DNA of 64,000 nt from Pocillopora verrucosa (Eukaryota > Cnidaria > Anthozoa > Scleractinia > Pocilloporidae): positions 344,245 through 408,244 of the forward strand of contig NC_089320.1 of NCBI RefSeq assembly GCF_036669915.1, given 5' to 3'. The translations under genes were made by a program, and so were the position numbers. Positions 46,946 to 57,110 of the stretch are shown here, piece after piece. The stretch's first letter is position 1; each line of letters opens with the position of its first letter. The notes under the pieces were generated by a model. The model had not been told where the DNA came from. It did not search any database and saw only the letters and a list, made by a program, of their open reading frames with translations.

Positions 46946-47610
46946 TTGATCAGCTGCGTCATGACACCATCTACAGAAAGAGCTCTGAATTAAATTCTAT
47001 ATCACCTATGACAATTAGTTTTCATCACCCAAAATTTTTAATCTGTTTCGAGCTATTTTGCTAAATTTTCAACCGGTTTCTCGTACCAAAGAAGTGATAC
47101 TACACAATAGCAAATTAAAAGAGCCTTTTGTCGCAATATTTCTCGGACGCTGAGTTAGGTCCTTTAATCTTTTTATTGGTCTTGAAATAAAACATATATG
47201 GAACATATATGCGACAAGAAAAGTCAGTAATCCTTTTCATAGAAACGTTGTTAGAGAAATACTACCCTTTAGTTGGCTTGGGGTATGATGTTGACATCTG
47301 TTTTCTTTCGAATAACTTGCGTGAAGATTGGACAGATACTTAGTAATATTGTTTCAGAAAACAAGCGATTAGGATAGCAAAACTTTACTTCAACAATTGT
47401 AACATCAAATCTCCCCGCTAAGTTACCTAACAGACAGCGCGAGTCAAAAGCTAGAAAGATCATTCCATTGTCAAGAGCTGGCCTTGCTCGCGGCGCATGG
47501 CATAATAGAAATGAAGCAAACAAGGAAGAATTGCATGATTAATTCCGCACTCGTTTTATTAAGTCTTTGCGAAAAAGAATGTGCTTTGAAAAATTGAAAC
47601 TCCATTTGCG
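46946..47610. other. Orphan lipase upstream block
   Basis: Homologous to 42350-43860 with internal deletions (shared TTGTCGCAATATTTCTCGGA, GGTATGATGTTGACATCTG and, at the end, GAGCTGGCCTTGCTCGCGGC). It once lay upstream of the lipase whose broken exon 1 is at 45331-45392. No coding sequence is seen. Confidence 0.6.
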
Positions 47611-47723
47611 TGATTGATACGTTGTCGATGGCGGATTGTTAATCGATAATCTATCGCGATGCTAAAACAGCAGAGGATTATACGACGAATCGCGATGATG
47701 GTAACTGGGATTGTATCGTTCTT

Positions 47724-47936
47724 GGGTCGATTTGTGAGCAAAATAGGTCGATTTGCGAGCAAAATGGTCGATCTGTGAACAGAACGAGGCGATTTGTGAG
47801 CAAAATGGGTCGATCTGTGTGCAAAATGGGTCGATTTGTGAGCAGAGCGAGGCGATTTGTGAGCAAAACGAGGCGATTTCAGACCAAAGTGGGTCTCTTT
47901 GTATTCAAGGTGGGTCGATTTGTGTCAAACGGTGGT
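47724..47936 (+). repeat. 21-bp minisatellite, about ten units
   Basis: Unit close to GGTCGATTTGTGAGCAAAAT plus one base. Because 21 is a multiple of three, open frames of heptapeptide repeats appear on both strands (NGSICEQ-like on plus, LLTNRPI-like on minus). There is no start context, splice pattern or homologue, so no protein is called. Confidence 0.85.
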
Positions 47937-48268
47937 TCACTGTCATTTCCTGAATATCCTGTTAGAAATGCCGCATTATACTTCAAAAAAAAGGAGCAAT
48001 GCCGGAAAGAGAAGTGAGGCATACCTGTTGCTATAGTTAAATTGTAGTGATTTTTGTCACAGTATCCTTCTATCTGTCTTTTCATTTCAAGGCATTATCA
48101 TTTTCAAATATCTCGTAAACAAGTAACAAACCCCCCCTCTTAGAGAAAGATGAAAATTCTTTCAGGTTTACAATCCACAAAAGCGTGTCTAGATTTTTGC
48201 TTAAAAAAAAAATACAAACAAAAAAACAAAGCAAAGCAAACTGAAACACAAATCAAAGAACAAAGGAA

Positions 48269-48274
48269 TTTAAT
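48269..48274 (-). promoter_or_regulatory. Lipase C3 polyadenylation signal, ATTAAA
   Basis: ATTAAA on the minus strand, about 76 bases beyond the C3 terminal exon; C4 has the same variant. Confidence 0.5.
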
Positions 48275-49109
48275 CTTTGATCAATCATTAGACTTGGCAT
48301 GGTGAATTTCTTTAAATCTTTGGACAGCAATCCTTTCCACTTTGACACTTCAGCTCATCAATCCTAAAGATCCAAAAAGAAAACGGTATCATAGCACATA
48401 ATTGTTCTCTATTCTTTTTATTTGTCATGGTTTTTTAAGTTTGTGTCATATTCTGCTACGCTGGTGTGATTCTACGCCAAAAAAATAGACCCTGCATCAG
48501 GCTCACAAACAATGCAGTAACTTTTACAAGTTAACAGCACTTAAGGTTAAGGGAAAATCCCTGTTCGCTTCAATGCTGAAATCATAGGGCACCTCAAAGA
48601 ATCTCAAACCCAAATGAATGGCTTAGTAATCCCATTTCTTGTAGCGTTAGACCAATATCTAGGATGCATGTGCCCGTAGCTCACTCAAGCTCGAATTTAT
48701 CTTAATCTTCTCCCTTTTGCAATTGCCTTCATTCCAAGCCCACCTGTTTTTTACTTTGTCACCCATCATCCACGGTCAAAGATAATATAGCATTTAGGAT
48801 TTGAAGAGATCACAAAAAACAGGAAAATATGGTAGAGTTTTGGAAAAATAATTTAGAACAGAAAGCAACTACGGTAACAAAAAGCAGTTACGGCATGCTT
48901 GTCTCAATAAACAAAATCATGACCCGTGCAAAACTATACTACGTCATGAGATGGCAAGTTAATCTGGGCTTTGCATCATAAGTGCAGATGAACAAATGAA
49001 ACCCACGTACCGCAAAAAGGCTCTTCGCTCGTTGTCTTCAAATAAAATCTGCCATTTCGTTTAATTTTCCAATTTAAGCAATTGGAAAGAAGAACCCTGA
49101 AAAAAATCA

Positions 49110-49143
<34 letters not shown>

Positions 49144-49182
49144 GATACCGGTGCGATGCTCTACCAACTGAGCTATGAAGCC
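49110..49182 (-). tRNA. tRNA-like gene, apparent Thr (GGT), minus copy
   Basis: 73 bases, identical to the plus copy at 49336-49408. Full cloverleaf: acceptor GGCTTCA/TGAAGCC, D stem GCTC/GAGC, T stem ACGGG/CCCGT. A box TAGCTCAGTTGG and B box GGTTCGAATCC are perfect. The anticodon stem has an A-C mismatch and position 33 is C instead of T, so it may be a SINE head rather than a working tRNA. A T-run does not follow directly. Confidence 0.6.
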
Positions 49183-49272
49183 ACACATTGGGAGCGAGGT
49201 CAATTTATTGCGATGATCACATTTCACTTTCATCTACAACCGCAGTACAAATATGAATTATTTCATATAAAC

Positions 49273-49305
<33 letters not shown>

Positions 49306-49335
49306 CTCAATAAATTGACCTCGCTCCCAATGTGT

Positions 49336-49374
49336 GGCTTCATAGCTCAGTTGGTAGAGCATCGCACCGGTATC

Positions 49375-49408
<34 letters not shown>
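49336..49408 (+). tRNA. tRNA-like gene, apparent Thr (GGT), plus copy
   Basis: Same 73 bases as the minus copy. It is followed by CTGATTTTTTTCAGG, whose T7 run could terminate RNA polymerase III. C at position 33 and the imperfect anticodon stem argue for a tRNA-derived element. Transcription of either copy is possible because both internal promoter boxes are intact. Confidence 0.6.
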
Positions 49409-51292
49409 TGATTTTTTTCAGGGTTCTTCTTTCCAATTGCTTAAATTGGAAAATTTACTGCGATGATCACATTTCACTTTCATCTACAACCGCAGTACAA
49501 ATATGAATTATTTCATATAAACTTCACATAACTTGACTTGCTGCTATTACGAATTTAGGTGCACTGTAATGCAGCTGGAGAGACTCTTATTTTATACTTT
49601 TGTTCTGTAACCTACCCAGATCTTTCAAATTTTGCGCACAGCCAGGCTGCCTGATACCACCATTTACATAAAAGTCCGTATGGCCAGCATCCCTGCGCAT
49701 CCCGAGACCGACAATACCGTCACGCGGTGGCATGTCGGTATGTATGATGTCAACGTATCCAGCATCATCTCGATCCAATCGGAAGTTAGAATCGTTGACA
49801 TGGGTAAAAAGGGGTCCCGCTGGATCTAATCCTGAAAAAAGAATCTAAGGAATAAGATGAATACAATACAAGCTAAAAGTAGTACTCCTTTTATATATAT
49901 CCCAGCTAAACTTCAAATAAGTTGCAAAAGGAGAGTAACTGAACGAGGCTTGCAAACAAACTGGGCGAGTTTTGAAAATTTCGCGTATATTCAAACAAAA
50001 TTACACCCAGCAGGTAGCGGTGCTTACACGAACATGGACTTAACGATATCTCACATTTCAAATCAAGAATTACCCACATTTTTGCACAGGTCCGTGCTTG
50101 TTTTTAAGTTTGAATTTACGAGTCTTGAGTTTTTTCAAGGGTTTCTCCAATCTTACAACAATGTTTGATGGAGTTGGCTGGTTCCTTGGGAATTTTAGGG
50201 GTATCCATGGACCGGGATCGATATTCCTTCTTCAGAAGTACCTGTAATACGCCCGAGCTTGATGCCTTTCTCCTTCAGATAATTTCCAGCATATCCTGCC
50301 GTCTGAGCACCAAGGCTAACTCCTACAACATAAAACTGCTCGGCCAATTCAGGTGACCCATCAACACTGGAAATCAGGAACTTTATAAGCTCCCCCACCA
50401 TAGCCCCCACAAGTCGAGTATTTCCTGCAGATTGGAAATAACCTTTCGTCGCTCCTTTAAACCAGTCCACCACAACCACATTACAGTCCTCTTGCTGTGA
50501 AAGTGCGTCTTTCATTATTGAGGGCCAGAAAATTGGATTATCTAGATGTAATATAATTTATGAGAAATATTAAGCTAAAGACTAGTCATAACTTACATTT
50601 AGACTCTGAGGCTCTCAGAGTGTTTTGATATGGATCCATACTGGATTTCCGAAAAACATGGATGAACGAAAGATGAATATGAAATAAGTCCCGTTTAAGC
50701 TTGATACGCCGGCTCCTTTTTTTGAAGGCCCCGCTGAAAACTGCTGGGTTCCCTCATTAAATATTATTACTTATATTACTATTATTTAAGTGAATTCACT
50801 TTTCACTAGCAGAAGAACAAAAAAAAACTCAAGTCCGTCATTTATTCCAGGTTTAAGAGCTGAAGCTGAAAGCGGTCGTATTACTTACCCATCTAGCCTT
50901 GGATCAAGAAGATAGTTCGTCGCGTGATGCTAAACTTAGCCACCTCGAGTTTATCTATATCAGCGTCATTAACTTCCCCAGACCCATTCCTGGTGAACAT
51001 GAAGAATTTAGTACCAACATCAGTCGGGCTTTGCGGTAAGAATGGCTTAACGAAGGGGTTCCACATAACTCCAGGATGTTGATCGAAGCAGCCGTATTTT
51101 CCATAGCAGACCTTCGGGTCGCATAAGAAACCTGCAGAAATACAAATAACGAAAAGTTAAAATTTCACTAATTCAGCACATCAGCATCATGATAATAATT
51201 TGTTAGTAATAAACAACTAATATATAGCGCTATTAAATTACGCTGATCAGCAGCGCTTTACAGCAAAAATAATAATAACAATCCTATTGATA

Positions 51293-51332
51293 TAAATAAT
51301 AATAATGATAATGATTATCATCATTATCATCA
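51293..51332 (+). repeat. Imperfect AAT/ATC microsatellite in C3 intron 1
   Basis: AATAATAATAATGATAATG followed by ATTATCATCATTATCATC, which also makes a small inverted repeat. Confidence 0.8.
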
Positions 51333-52555
51333 AAATATTTATAATAACTCTTAAACCGTATCGTTCAAGTGTATCCAGTATTAGCTCTTTTGCTTAACTT
51401 TTATCATGTAACTAAAAAAAGACAGCACCAGCCCATAAATTGATTTAAAGAGAAGAGCATAAATCAAAAACCTAATTCGACAAATAATGGGAAATTTGTG
51501 ATGTTCATAGAGGGCTGCACTATGTGCAAATACTTGGGTATGTGGTATGGTTGGTGAAATGTGTACACACTGACATTTTTGGTTCAAACCATATTTCTAA
51601 GTTTCTAGCTCATCCGACAAAACGATCGTTATCGTTACCAGCGCGTAAAAAACTGTTCTATTCTTATTTCGTGTGTGACGGAATCAAGGAAAGGAGTCAC
51701 GTATGTCATATTGTTATTTGTTGCGGTTCGTTGAACAGCAGTAAGTTACCGTTTTCACCTTCCACCTAAACTGTAAATTGCGTAAGCAACATCGAAGAGG
51801 GCATGTTCTAGCGGGATACTGAGAGACATTTTTCTAGACTGGTTCTGCTGTTGTCTCAAGCTTCATCCATTTTTCAAACTTCTTTTTTTTATATAGTTCA
51901 GTAACCTTTCTCCTTCGAGGTCTAATCTGGGAGAGGTGGAAGAGGATCAGGTTTCCCCCCTACAAGAGGTTTCCTTCTGACGGGTAGCAGCCAAATTATG
52001 TTTTGTTACACCGGATATGTCACTGTAATTCCTGGATTGCTATGAGTTGTAAATATACTGAGAGACTTTACAGTTGCATTTAATAAAATCGGGTCTGTTT
52101 CTCCAGTATCATTCTAATCCTGTGCAGCAGCCAGTACCCTGTTTCAAAATGAAAAGTTGTACCTCTTTGATTGCGTACAGAATAAAAGGAAAGTTCTTTA
52201 ATCTGCTTAGAGTTAGATGTGATTGAAATTACAACAGCGACCTTGTAAGATTTTTTTGCAGGGTGTCATGAGTATGGACTTCTCCGTATCCATACCCATA
52301 TAGCTTGGGTTGCATCTGAATATTAAAGGAGCTTCCCAAGCAAACATTTTTTTCGAAATTTTGAGCCCAGTTTTGTTACTACATCTATGTCGAACCCATA
52401 TTTCATTAAATCCTTTAAAACAAATGCTGTCTCGATTCCGTGCCTTATGTAAAAAAATAAAAAAACTCAATGGGATATTTTCGCTCTCGAATACAAATTA
52501 AAAGTTACCCTTTCGCGAGATAGAATTCGAAGCAAAAAATAAACTCAAGTCCTGT

Positions 52556-54600
52556 TACCTCAAGCTAGATATTTAATCAGTGAAAAGAGCTTTCTCAGAT
52601 CACTTTATGACTTCCGGCGGATAAATAGCGTTATTGGCAAATTTTGTTGATTTATATTGCGTGGCATCTGCCACGTACATATGGAAATGAAGAAGAGGAA
52701 GATGAAGAAAAGACGAGGAGAAGATCAGATAATCATGTGTATGTATGTAATGTTAAGGATACTCAAAGAAAAGAAAGGCACTTCTGATAAGATAATCTTG
52801 GGAAGTTGAATTAAGTCAAAGGTTATTTTTTCGTCTGGGTGCTAAATATAAAAGTGAGATTCGAGCCAAGGCCCAAATGAACATTACCCACAAGAACTTG
52901 TTTATTTTTGGGGCAAATCCTTGCATCCAACACAAAGTCTACTTGTTCGTGCAATAATGACACTGAAAAACTACCGAACATTATCAGGTTGAACTTAATA
53001 ATACTTAATATATCTTAAGCGAACACGAACGTTCCTTGCTTATTGAAGGCATACTTGATAAAGGTGGAAATGATTGACCACTTGTGGCTTGACTACTTGC
53101 CTTCTAGTGCTGCAGTCAGGAATATAAGCAAGCAGATAACTTTCTTCGTCACCATTGTTCTCTTCCTTTGGCCTCAGATTTGTTTCTGTTGTTTCGATTT
53201 GAGTAGAAGTTGTTCGTCTCGATTCGACCAGCGTACTGCTTATATCCTATAAAGTAGTACAGAGTTATCTGAAAATATTGCAATATTCCCCAATATTTAC
53301 ACGTTTCTCACGTCATTACCGACCAATGGAAAGGGTGCATTCGGCCTGAATACCATTACACGTAACAAGTTGTTTTCTTAACGTCTGACATACTGTCTGA
53401 CATACTGTCTATTATACTGTAGTTGGCTAAGCTACAAAATGACAGTTTTAGCTTAAACAGTGGCCCCCCAAATATTTTTCTCACCTCGCCCAAAAAATTT
53501 GGAGTTAGTTAGACGAAACGCGTCGGAGAATAGAGACGTTTTACAACTACTGTTCGCAGTGCTGCTCACTAGTTCAGTTTTAAAAAAAATTATTCAAAAA
53601 AATAATTAAAAAATTAATTTAAAACATTGCTAAAAAATAAGTTTAAAAATTAATTAAAAAATTATCATTATCGACTAATGAGAAGTGCGCATTGAGCCTG
53701 AATACCATTAAACGAAACAACCAGTTTTCCTAATGTCTCACATACTGTCTATCATATTGGCGCTGGATGTGCTACAGTATGACAGTTTTAGCTAAAACCG
53801 TGGCACCCAAATAGTTTTCTCACCTCGCCCAAAAAAAATTTAAAACAACTTCACCTGTTCCTATTTGTATGTCCGGCCAAGCCTTTTTGGTCATTGGCCC
53901 CCGTATAGCTGCTAACTATGGCTTATAAATACAGGCGTTTAGTTTGTAATACTAAATAAAAAAATAAATAAGAAAACTTTTTTAAAAAATTTGATAAAAA
54001 ATCTGTTTTTAAAAATAATTTTAAAAAATTTTAAAAAACATTGCTGAAAAAGTTTAATCAAAAAATTAATTATAAAAATTGTTTTAGAAAATTAATCAAA
54101 AAAATATACTTAAAAATTGTTTAAAAAAAAATTAAAAAAATAATGAAAAAAATTTCAATTTTTTAATTGCCAATTGCTCTAGGTGGGTAGATTAAGGTTT
54201 TTTTAATCTATATTTTTCTTCCCAATAGTTTTCTTAAACAACATTGGCGATATTTAGAGCGTTGAAATATTAACTTTCCCTCCGCAGTCGAACGAGTTTC
54301 AGATGCATGTAAACCAAAAGATTTTGAAATGTTTGAAACAGCTGGCTAGAGGTGACAACAGCTTTAAAAGGTATGCATAAAATAAAACAACTTGTTAATA
54401 AAACAGCGGCAGGATTACAAAATATTGCGGGAAAGACTTGCGCCAAAGACCTAAAACACTATCATCAAAATTAAAGTATAGTTTTCCCCAAATAAAATCT
54501 TGTAAAAAAATTCTGAAAAGTTATTTAAAATCAAATGGCTCACATTTATAATTATTTATCTCTATCATACTGTGACTGAATAAGAAAAATTTTTCTGGCG
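52556..54600 (+). repeat. 2 kb block, copy of 44757-46555
   Basis: Contains the end of C3 intron 1, C3 exon 1, its upstream CATACTGTC array, and an A/T-only low-complexity stretch (53575-54180). Compared with the other copy it lacks the LINE fragment and holds an extra internal repeat of the upstream array region (53660-53830). Confidence 0.75.
53382..53420 (-). promoter_or_regulatory. CATACTGTC-type array upstream of lipase C3
   Basis: Three to four TGACATACTGTC-like units starting 227 bases upstream of the C3 ATG; a further one or two units lie near 53739-53760 in a local re-duplication. Confidence 0.5.
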
Positions 54601-55204
54601 AATGATTCATTCATATCATGAAAAAAATTTGATTAAATATAAAGATAAGGAAAGAAATATTAAAATCTCACTAAGAATAAATAAAAATAGCATATGTTTA
54701 TTAATTTCTTTCAAACTAAAACTGGATGAGATAAATGGTTCTGACGTATTATTCAATCCCATTCAATTTAGGGAACTATTCATTTTTTTAGTATTATTAA
54801 GATACATAAAAAAAGTTACTTAGTTCTGATTGATTAGGATAAATGCAGTTTTCAGGTAATTCAATGCAGAAGAGGGTAAATTCAATGCAAAGAAGTAACC
54901 AACCAGACTGAACAATTCCTTGAACTGTTTAGCCGGACTTTGAACTTTTTTGCGCCTTAAAAATGTGGAAACATCATTGTATACTATTGATTTGATCCTA
55001 CGCGGTTGTTTTGACCGCACGCACAATGTCGCTTGCAGGGTTTAAATAAATTATTTTTGCACCTGATGCGCGCGCTTTGTCTCTGCATAATTGTGATAAG
55101 CTATCTCGTATTTTTTTCATGTATATTATTAATACGTAATCACATGATTATTCTCGTGCAAGTTGGTGTAAATAGGCACTTGTAATTTTATCAGTCTTTA
55201 AAAT
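54601..55204. other. Intergenic, no gene seen
   Basis: AT-rich; a 73-codon frame at 54602-54823 is low-complexity and unsupported. No repeat of the other families was recognised. Confidence 0.4.
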
Positions 55205-55335
55205 CTTGCAGACTGGAAATAACCTTTCTTTGCTCCTATAGTCCAGTCCACCACAACCACATTTCAGTCCTCTCGCTGTAAAAGTGCGTCTTTACCAAGA
55301 AAGGCCCAGTTTTATGGATTATCTAGATGTGATAT
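55205..55335 (-). pseudogene. Fragment of a lipase exon 3
   Basis: Matches the start of lipase exon 3 of C4: acceptor ATCTAG, then degraded DNP..., KDALLQRED, C..VVVDW and the GYFQSAG start, with substitutions and frame breaks, then truncation before the GxSxG serine. The sequence to about 55860, including an 18-C run at 55812-55829, matches lipase intron 2 (compare 24740-24870). It is the residue of another lost lipase unit. Confidence 0.7.
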
Positions 55336-55860
55336 AATTCAAAAGACAGGTATTTAGTCAAGATTAAGGTTAGTTCTAACTTTACATCACAAATCCTACT
55401 TGTATGGTTTTTTGTATTGTCAGCACAAACTATCTATGCCCATGGACTTATATTTTCAAGAGTATTCTATGGCAAAGGAGGATATCAGAAGTAGAAACTT
55501 TTAAATCATGTAGGCACGTCCCTAAGCTGAGGCATATTTGGACTTCTTTAGAAGTCTACCTAGTTAGTTCGAATCAGTTATGGTAACAGAGCCGAGTGAA
55601 TGACTTAAAAGAAGAATTACAGGACGAGTGTTGAAAAAGTTCCGTTTGAAGGATCTAGTCTTGAAGCTTGTTTCACTGATATTTATGTCAATTCACTTTT
55701 CACGGGTGGAAGGCAAAAAACTGTACCCCATTGGTTACCGGTCAATTAATTGGACACAATGATTTCAAAATGTTCAGGGAGGAGAGTGAGCGCCTAAGAT
55801 GATGATGCCAACCCCCCCCCCCCCCCCCCACTTCCCCGACTTTACTATGGGTTTGGAATA

Positions 55861-56915
55861 AAAATACCTGAAGGACACAAGAAATACGAAGAATTTCGTG
55901 TGTCGAGGGAATCAAGGAAAGAACGCAAGAACGCTGGTGTGCACAGTTGCTACGATATTCGTGTGATGTAATAATTCCACTCAAGTCATTGTAAAAAAAG
56001 CGACCTCAAAAGCTTTTTTTGGGTCTGAGATTCCGTACGTCACTACTTACGTCACTGCACGTTAAGGGTTAGGGCTGGGGTTAGGAAGCTACCCTGGCGA
56101 AATGCATTTAAAAATTCACTGCCATTAAGGTAAATGATGATCACTAGTTTTCTAGCATTCATAATTTATGTCAGATCCGAAACTTTTTTGAAGATTTTGA
56201 GAATAATTTAGGTCCTGTGGCTATGTTGTATTTAATGTTTACGAGTTCCTTCCTGAACTTACTGAAATTATGACCTTTTCTATAATTACATCAAGCCAGC
56301 TTGGTCTAAGCAAAATCATTAGTGGATTTTTTCTCGACTTGAGAATTTGTTTGTTAGGGAGAGGCCTAGCTGTTTATTTAGTCTCCAAAATTTGAATCTG
56401 ACCGTTTCAAGAGTTGGAGGATGATAGTGTTAAGTTAGTTTTTGATTGATCAGCTGTGACATAATTTCGTTTGCAGGAAGAGCTTTAAATTGGATCTAAA
56501 ACAAATGTAGCAATTACTGTTACTGGAAAATTTTTCGTTCTTTTTTAAGCCATTGTGCTTTGTACCTTAAGAAAATAACGCAAATTACTTAGCTTACTCT
56601 ACCTGAAGTTGTCGATCGATTGAACCATTTGAGAAAACACCTAGTTGTAATCTACCTCAATGTCTTTCACAGCAATTAGTAGTAATGTCGCAATCTGATT
56701 GGCCAATAGAGGTACTGACAACGCTGCTCGCGTCAATATGTCACGCAATGGTCACGCATTAAAAGAATCGTTTTATACTGGTAAACTTCTGGTGTTAGAC
56801 TAGTTCAGGTATCTATTAAACAATTCAAAAAGCTTCTCCTCAGAAAGATTAAAAATCATTTTGTTTAATAACCTCTAGAGGCGTGCCTTTATTAATGTTA
56901 TAGAAGAGAAAAAAA
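55861..56915. other. Orphan lipase upstream block and spacer
   Basis: 56290-56560 is homologous to 42240-42420 (GATTTTTTCTCGACTTGAG, TTGATCAGCTGTGACATAAT), that is, the upstream flank of a lipase that no longer exists apart from the exon-3 fragment. No coding sequence is supported. Confidence 0.45.
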
Positions 56916-57047
56916 CATGACAGGACGGAAAACGCGTGCACTGTAAGTACCTCCCGTTGTCCCATACAAAGCCTTAGAAAAGTTTTCTAAGGCTTTGTAT
57001 AGGACAACGGGAGGTACTTACAGTGCACGCATTTTCCGTCCTGTCAT
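56916..57047. repeat. 132-bp near-perfect palindrome just 3' of lipase C4
   Basis: Arms of about 66 bases: CATGACAGGACGGAAAACGC inward to CCTTAGAAAA, mirrored by GTTTTCTAAGG out to GCATTTTCCGTCCTGTCATG. Only three or four mismatches. It lies about 50 bases beyond the C4 poly(A) signal. MITE-like; RNA from here would be a long hairpin. Confidence 0.9.
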
Positions 57048-57098
57048 GCCAGAAAACAAAGTAAAACAAAATCAAACACAATTCACGAAGAAAGGAAA

Positions 57099-57104
57099 TT
57101 TAAT
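57099..57104 (-). promoter_or_regulatory. Lipase C4 polyadenylation signal, ATTAAA
   Basis: Minus-strand ATTAAA 7 bases beyond the proposed C4 stop, in the same position as C3's signal. Confidence 0.5.
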
Positions 57105-57110
57105 CATTGA

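Larger units (their letters stand above)
49065..49540. mobile_element. Palindromic pair of tRNA-derived SINEs in a lipase exon
   Basis: Two copies of a tRNA-like element in opposite orientation: arms 49065-49210 and 49308-49453 (146 bases each, nearly identical when inverted), with a 97-base spacer. A tail (TGCGATGATCACATTTCACT, CGCAGTACAAATATGAATTA) appears twice in direct orientation, at 49205-49286 and 49455-49536. Each arm carries the 5' flank CCTCGCTCCCAATGTGTGGC that also precedes the decayed copies at 19513 and 34591. This supports a SINE family rather than an ordinary tRNA locus. Confidence 0.75.
48350..53155 (-). pseudogene. Lipase C3: pseudogene of a secreted pancreatic-type lipase
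   Basis: Minus-strand exons: 53155-53101 (signal MVTKKVICLLIFLTAALEG, GC donor GGCAAGT), 51131-50889, 50541-50242, 49831-49616, a remnant 49064-49011 and terminal 48363-48350. Exon 2 ends FLIQG-stop-MG where relatives read LIHGWRG: the oxyanion-loop His is now Gln and the Trp codon is TAG (about 50893-50901). Exon 3 keeps GVSLG, and exon 4 keeps GLDPAGPLF and GHTDFYVNGG. The first two thirds of exon 5, with the catalytic CDH and four cysteines, is gone; a palindromic tRNA-like insertion (49065-49540) takes its place, leaving only GRFYLKTTSEEPFCG. Two independent lesions make a working enzyme very unlikely. A transcript may still exist, since the splice sites and poly(A) signal remain. Confidence 0.85.

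Noticed and set aside
47724..47936. CRISPR-like array
   Set aside because: Units are contiguous with no unique spacers, and the genome is eukaryotic.
47678..48017. Repeat-protein genes over the minisatellite
   Set aside because: Open frames arise from the 21-base period on both strands; no start, splice or homology support.
48976..49506. Frames of 85-116 codons running through the tRNA-like palindrome
   Set aside because: They translate tRNA sequence on both strands; only GRFYLKTTSEEPFCG at the edge is genuine lipase.
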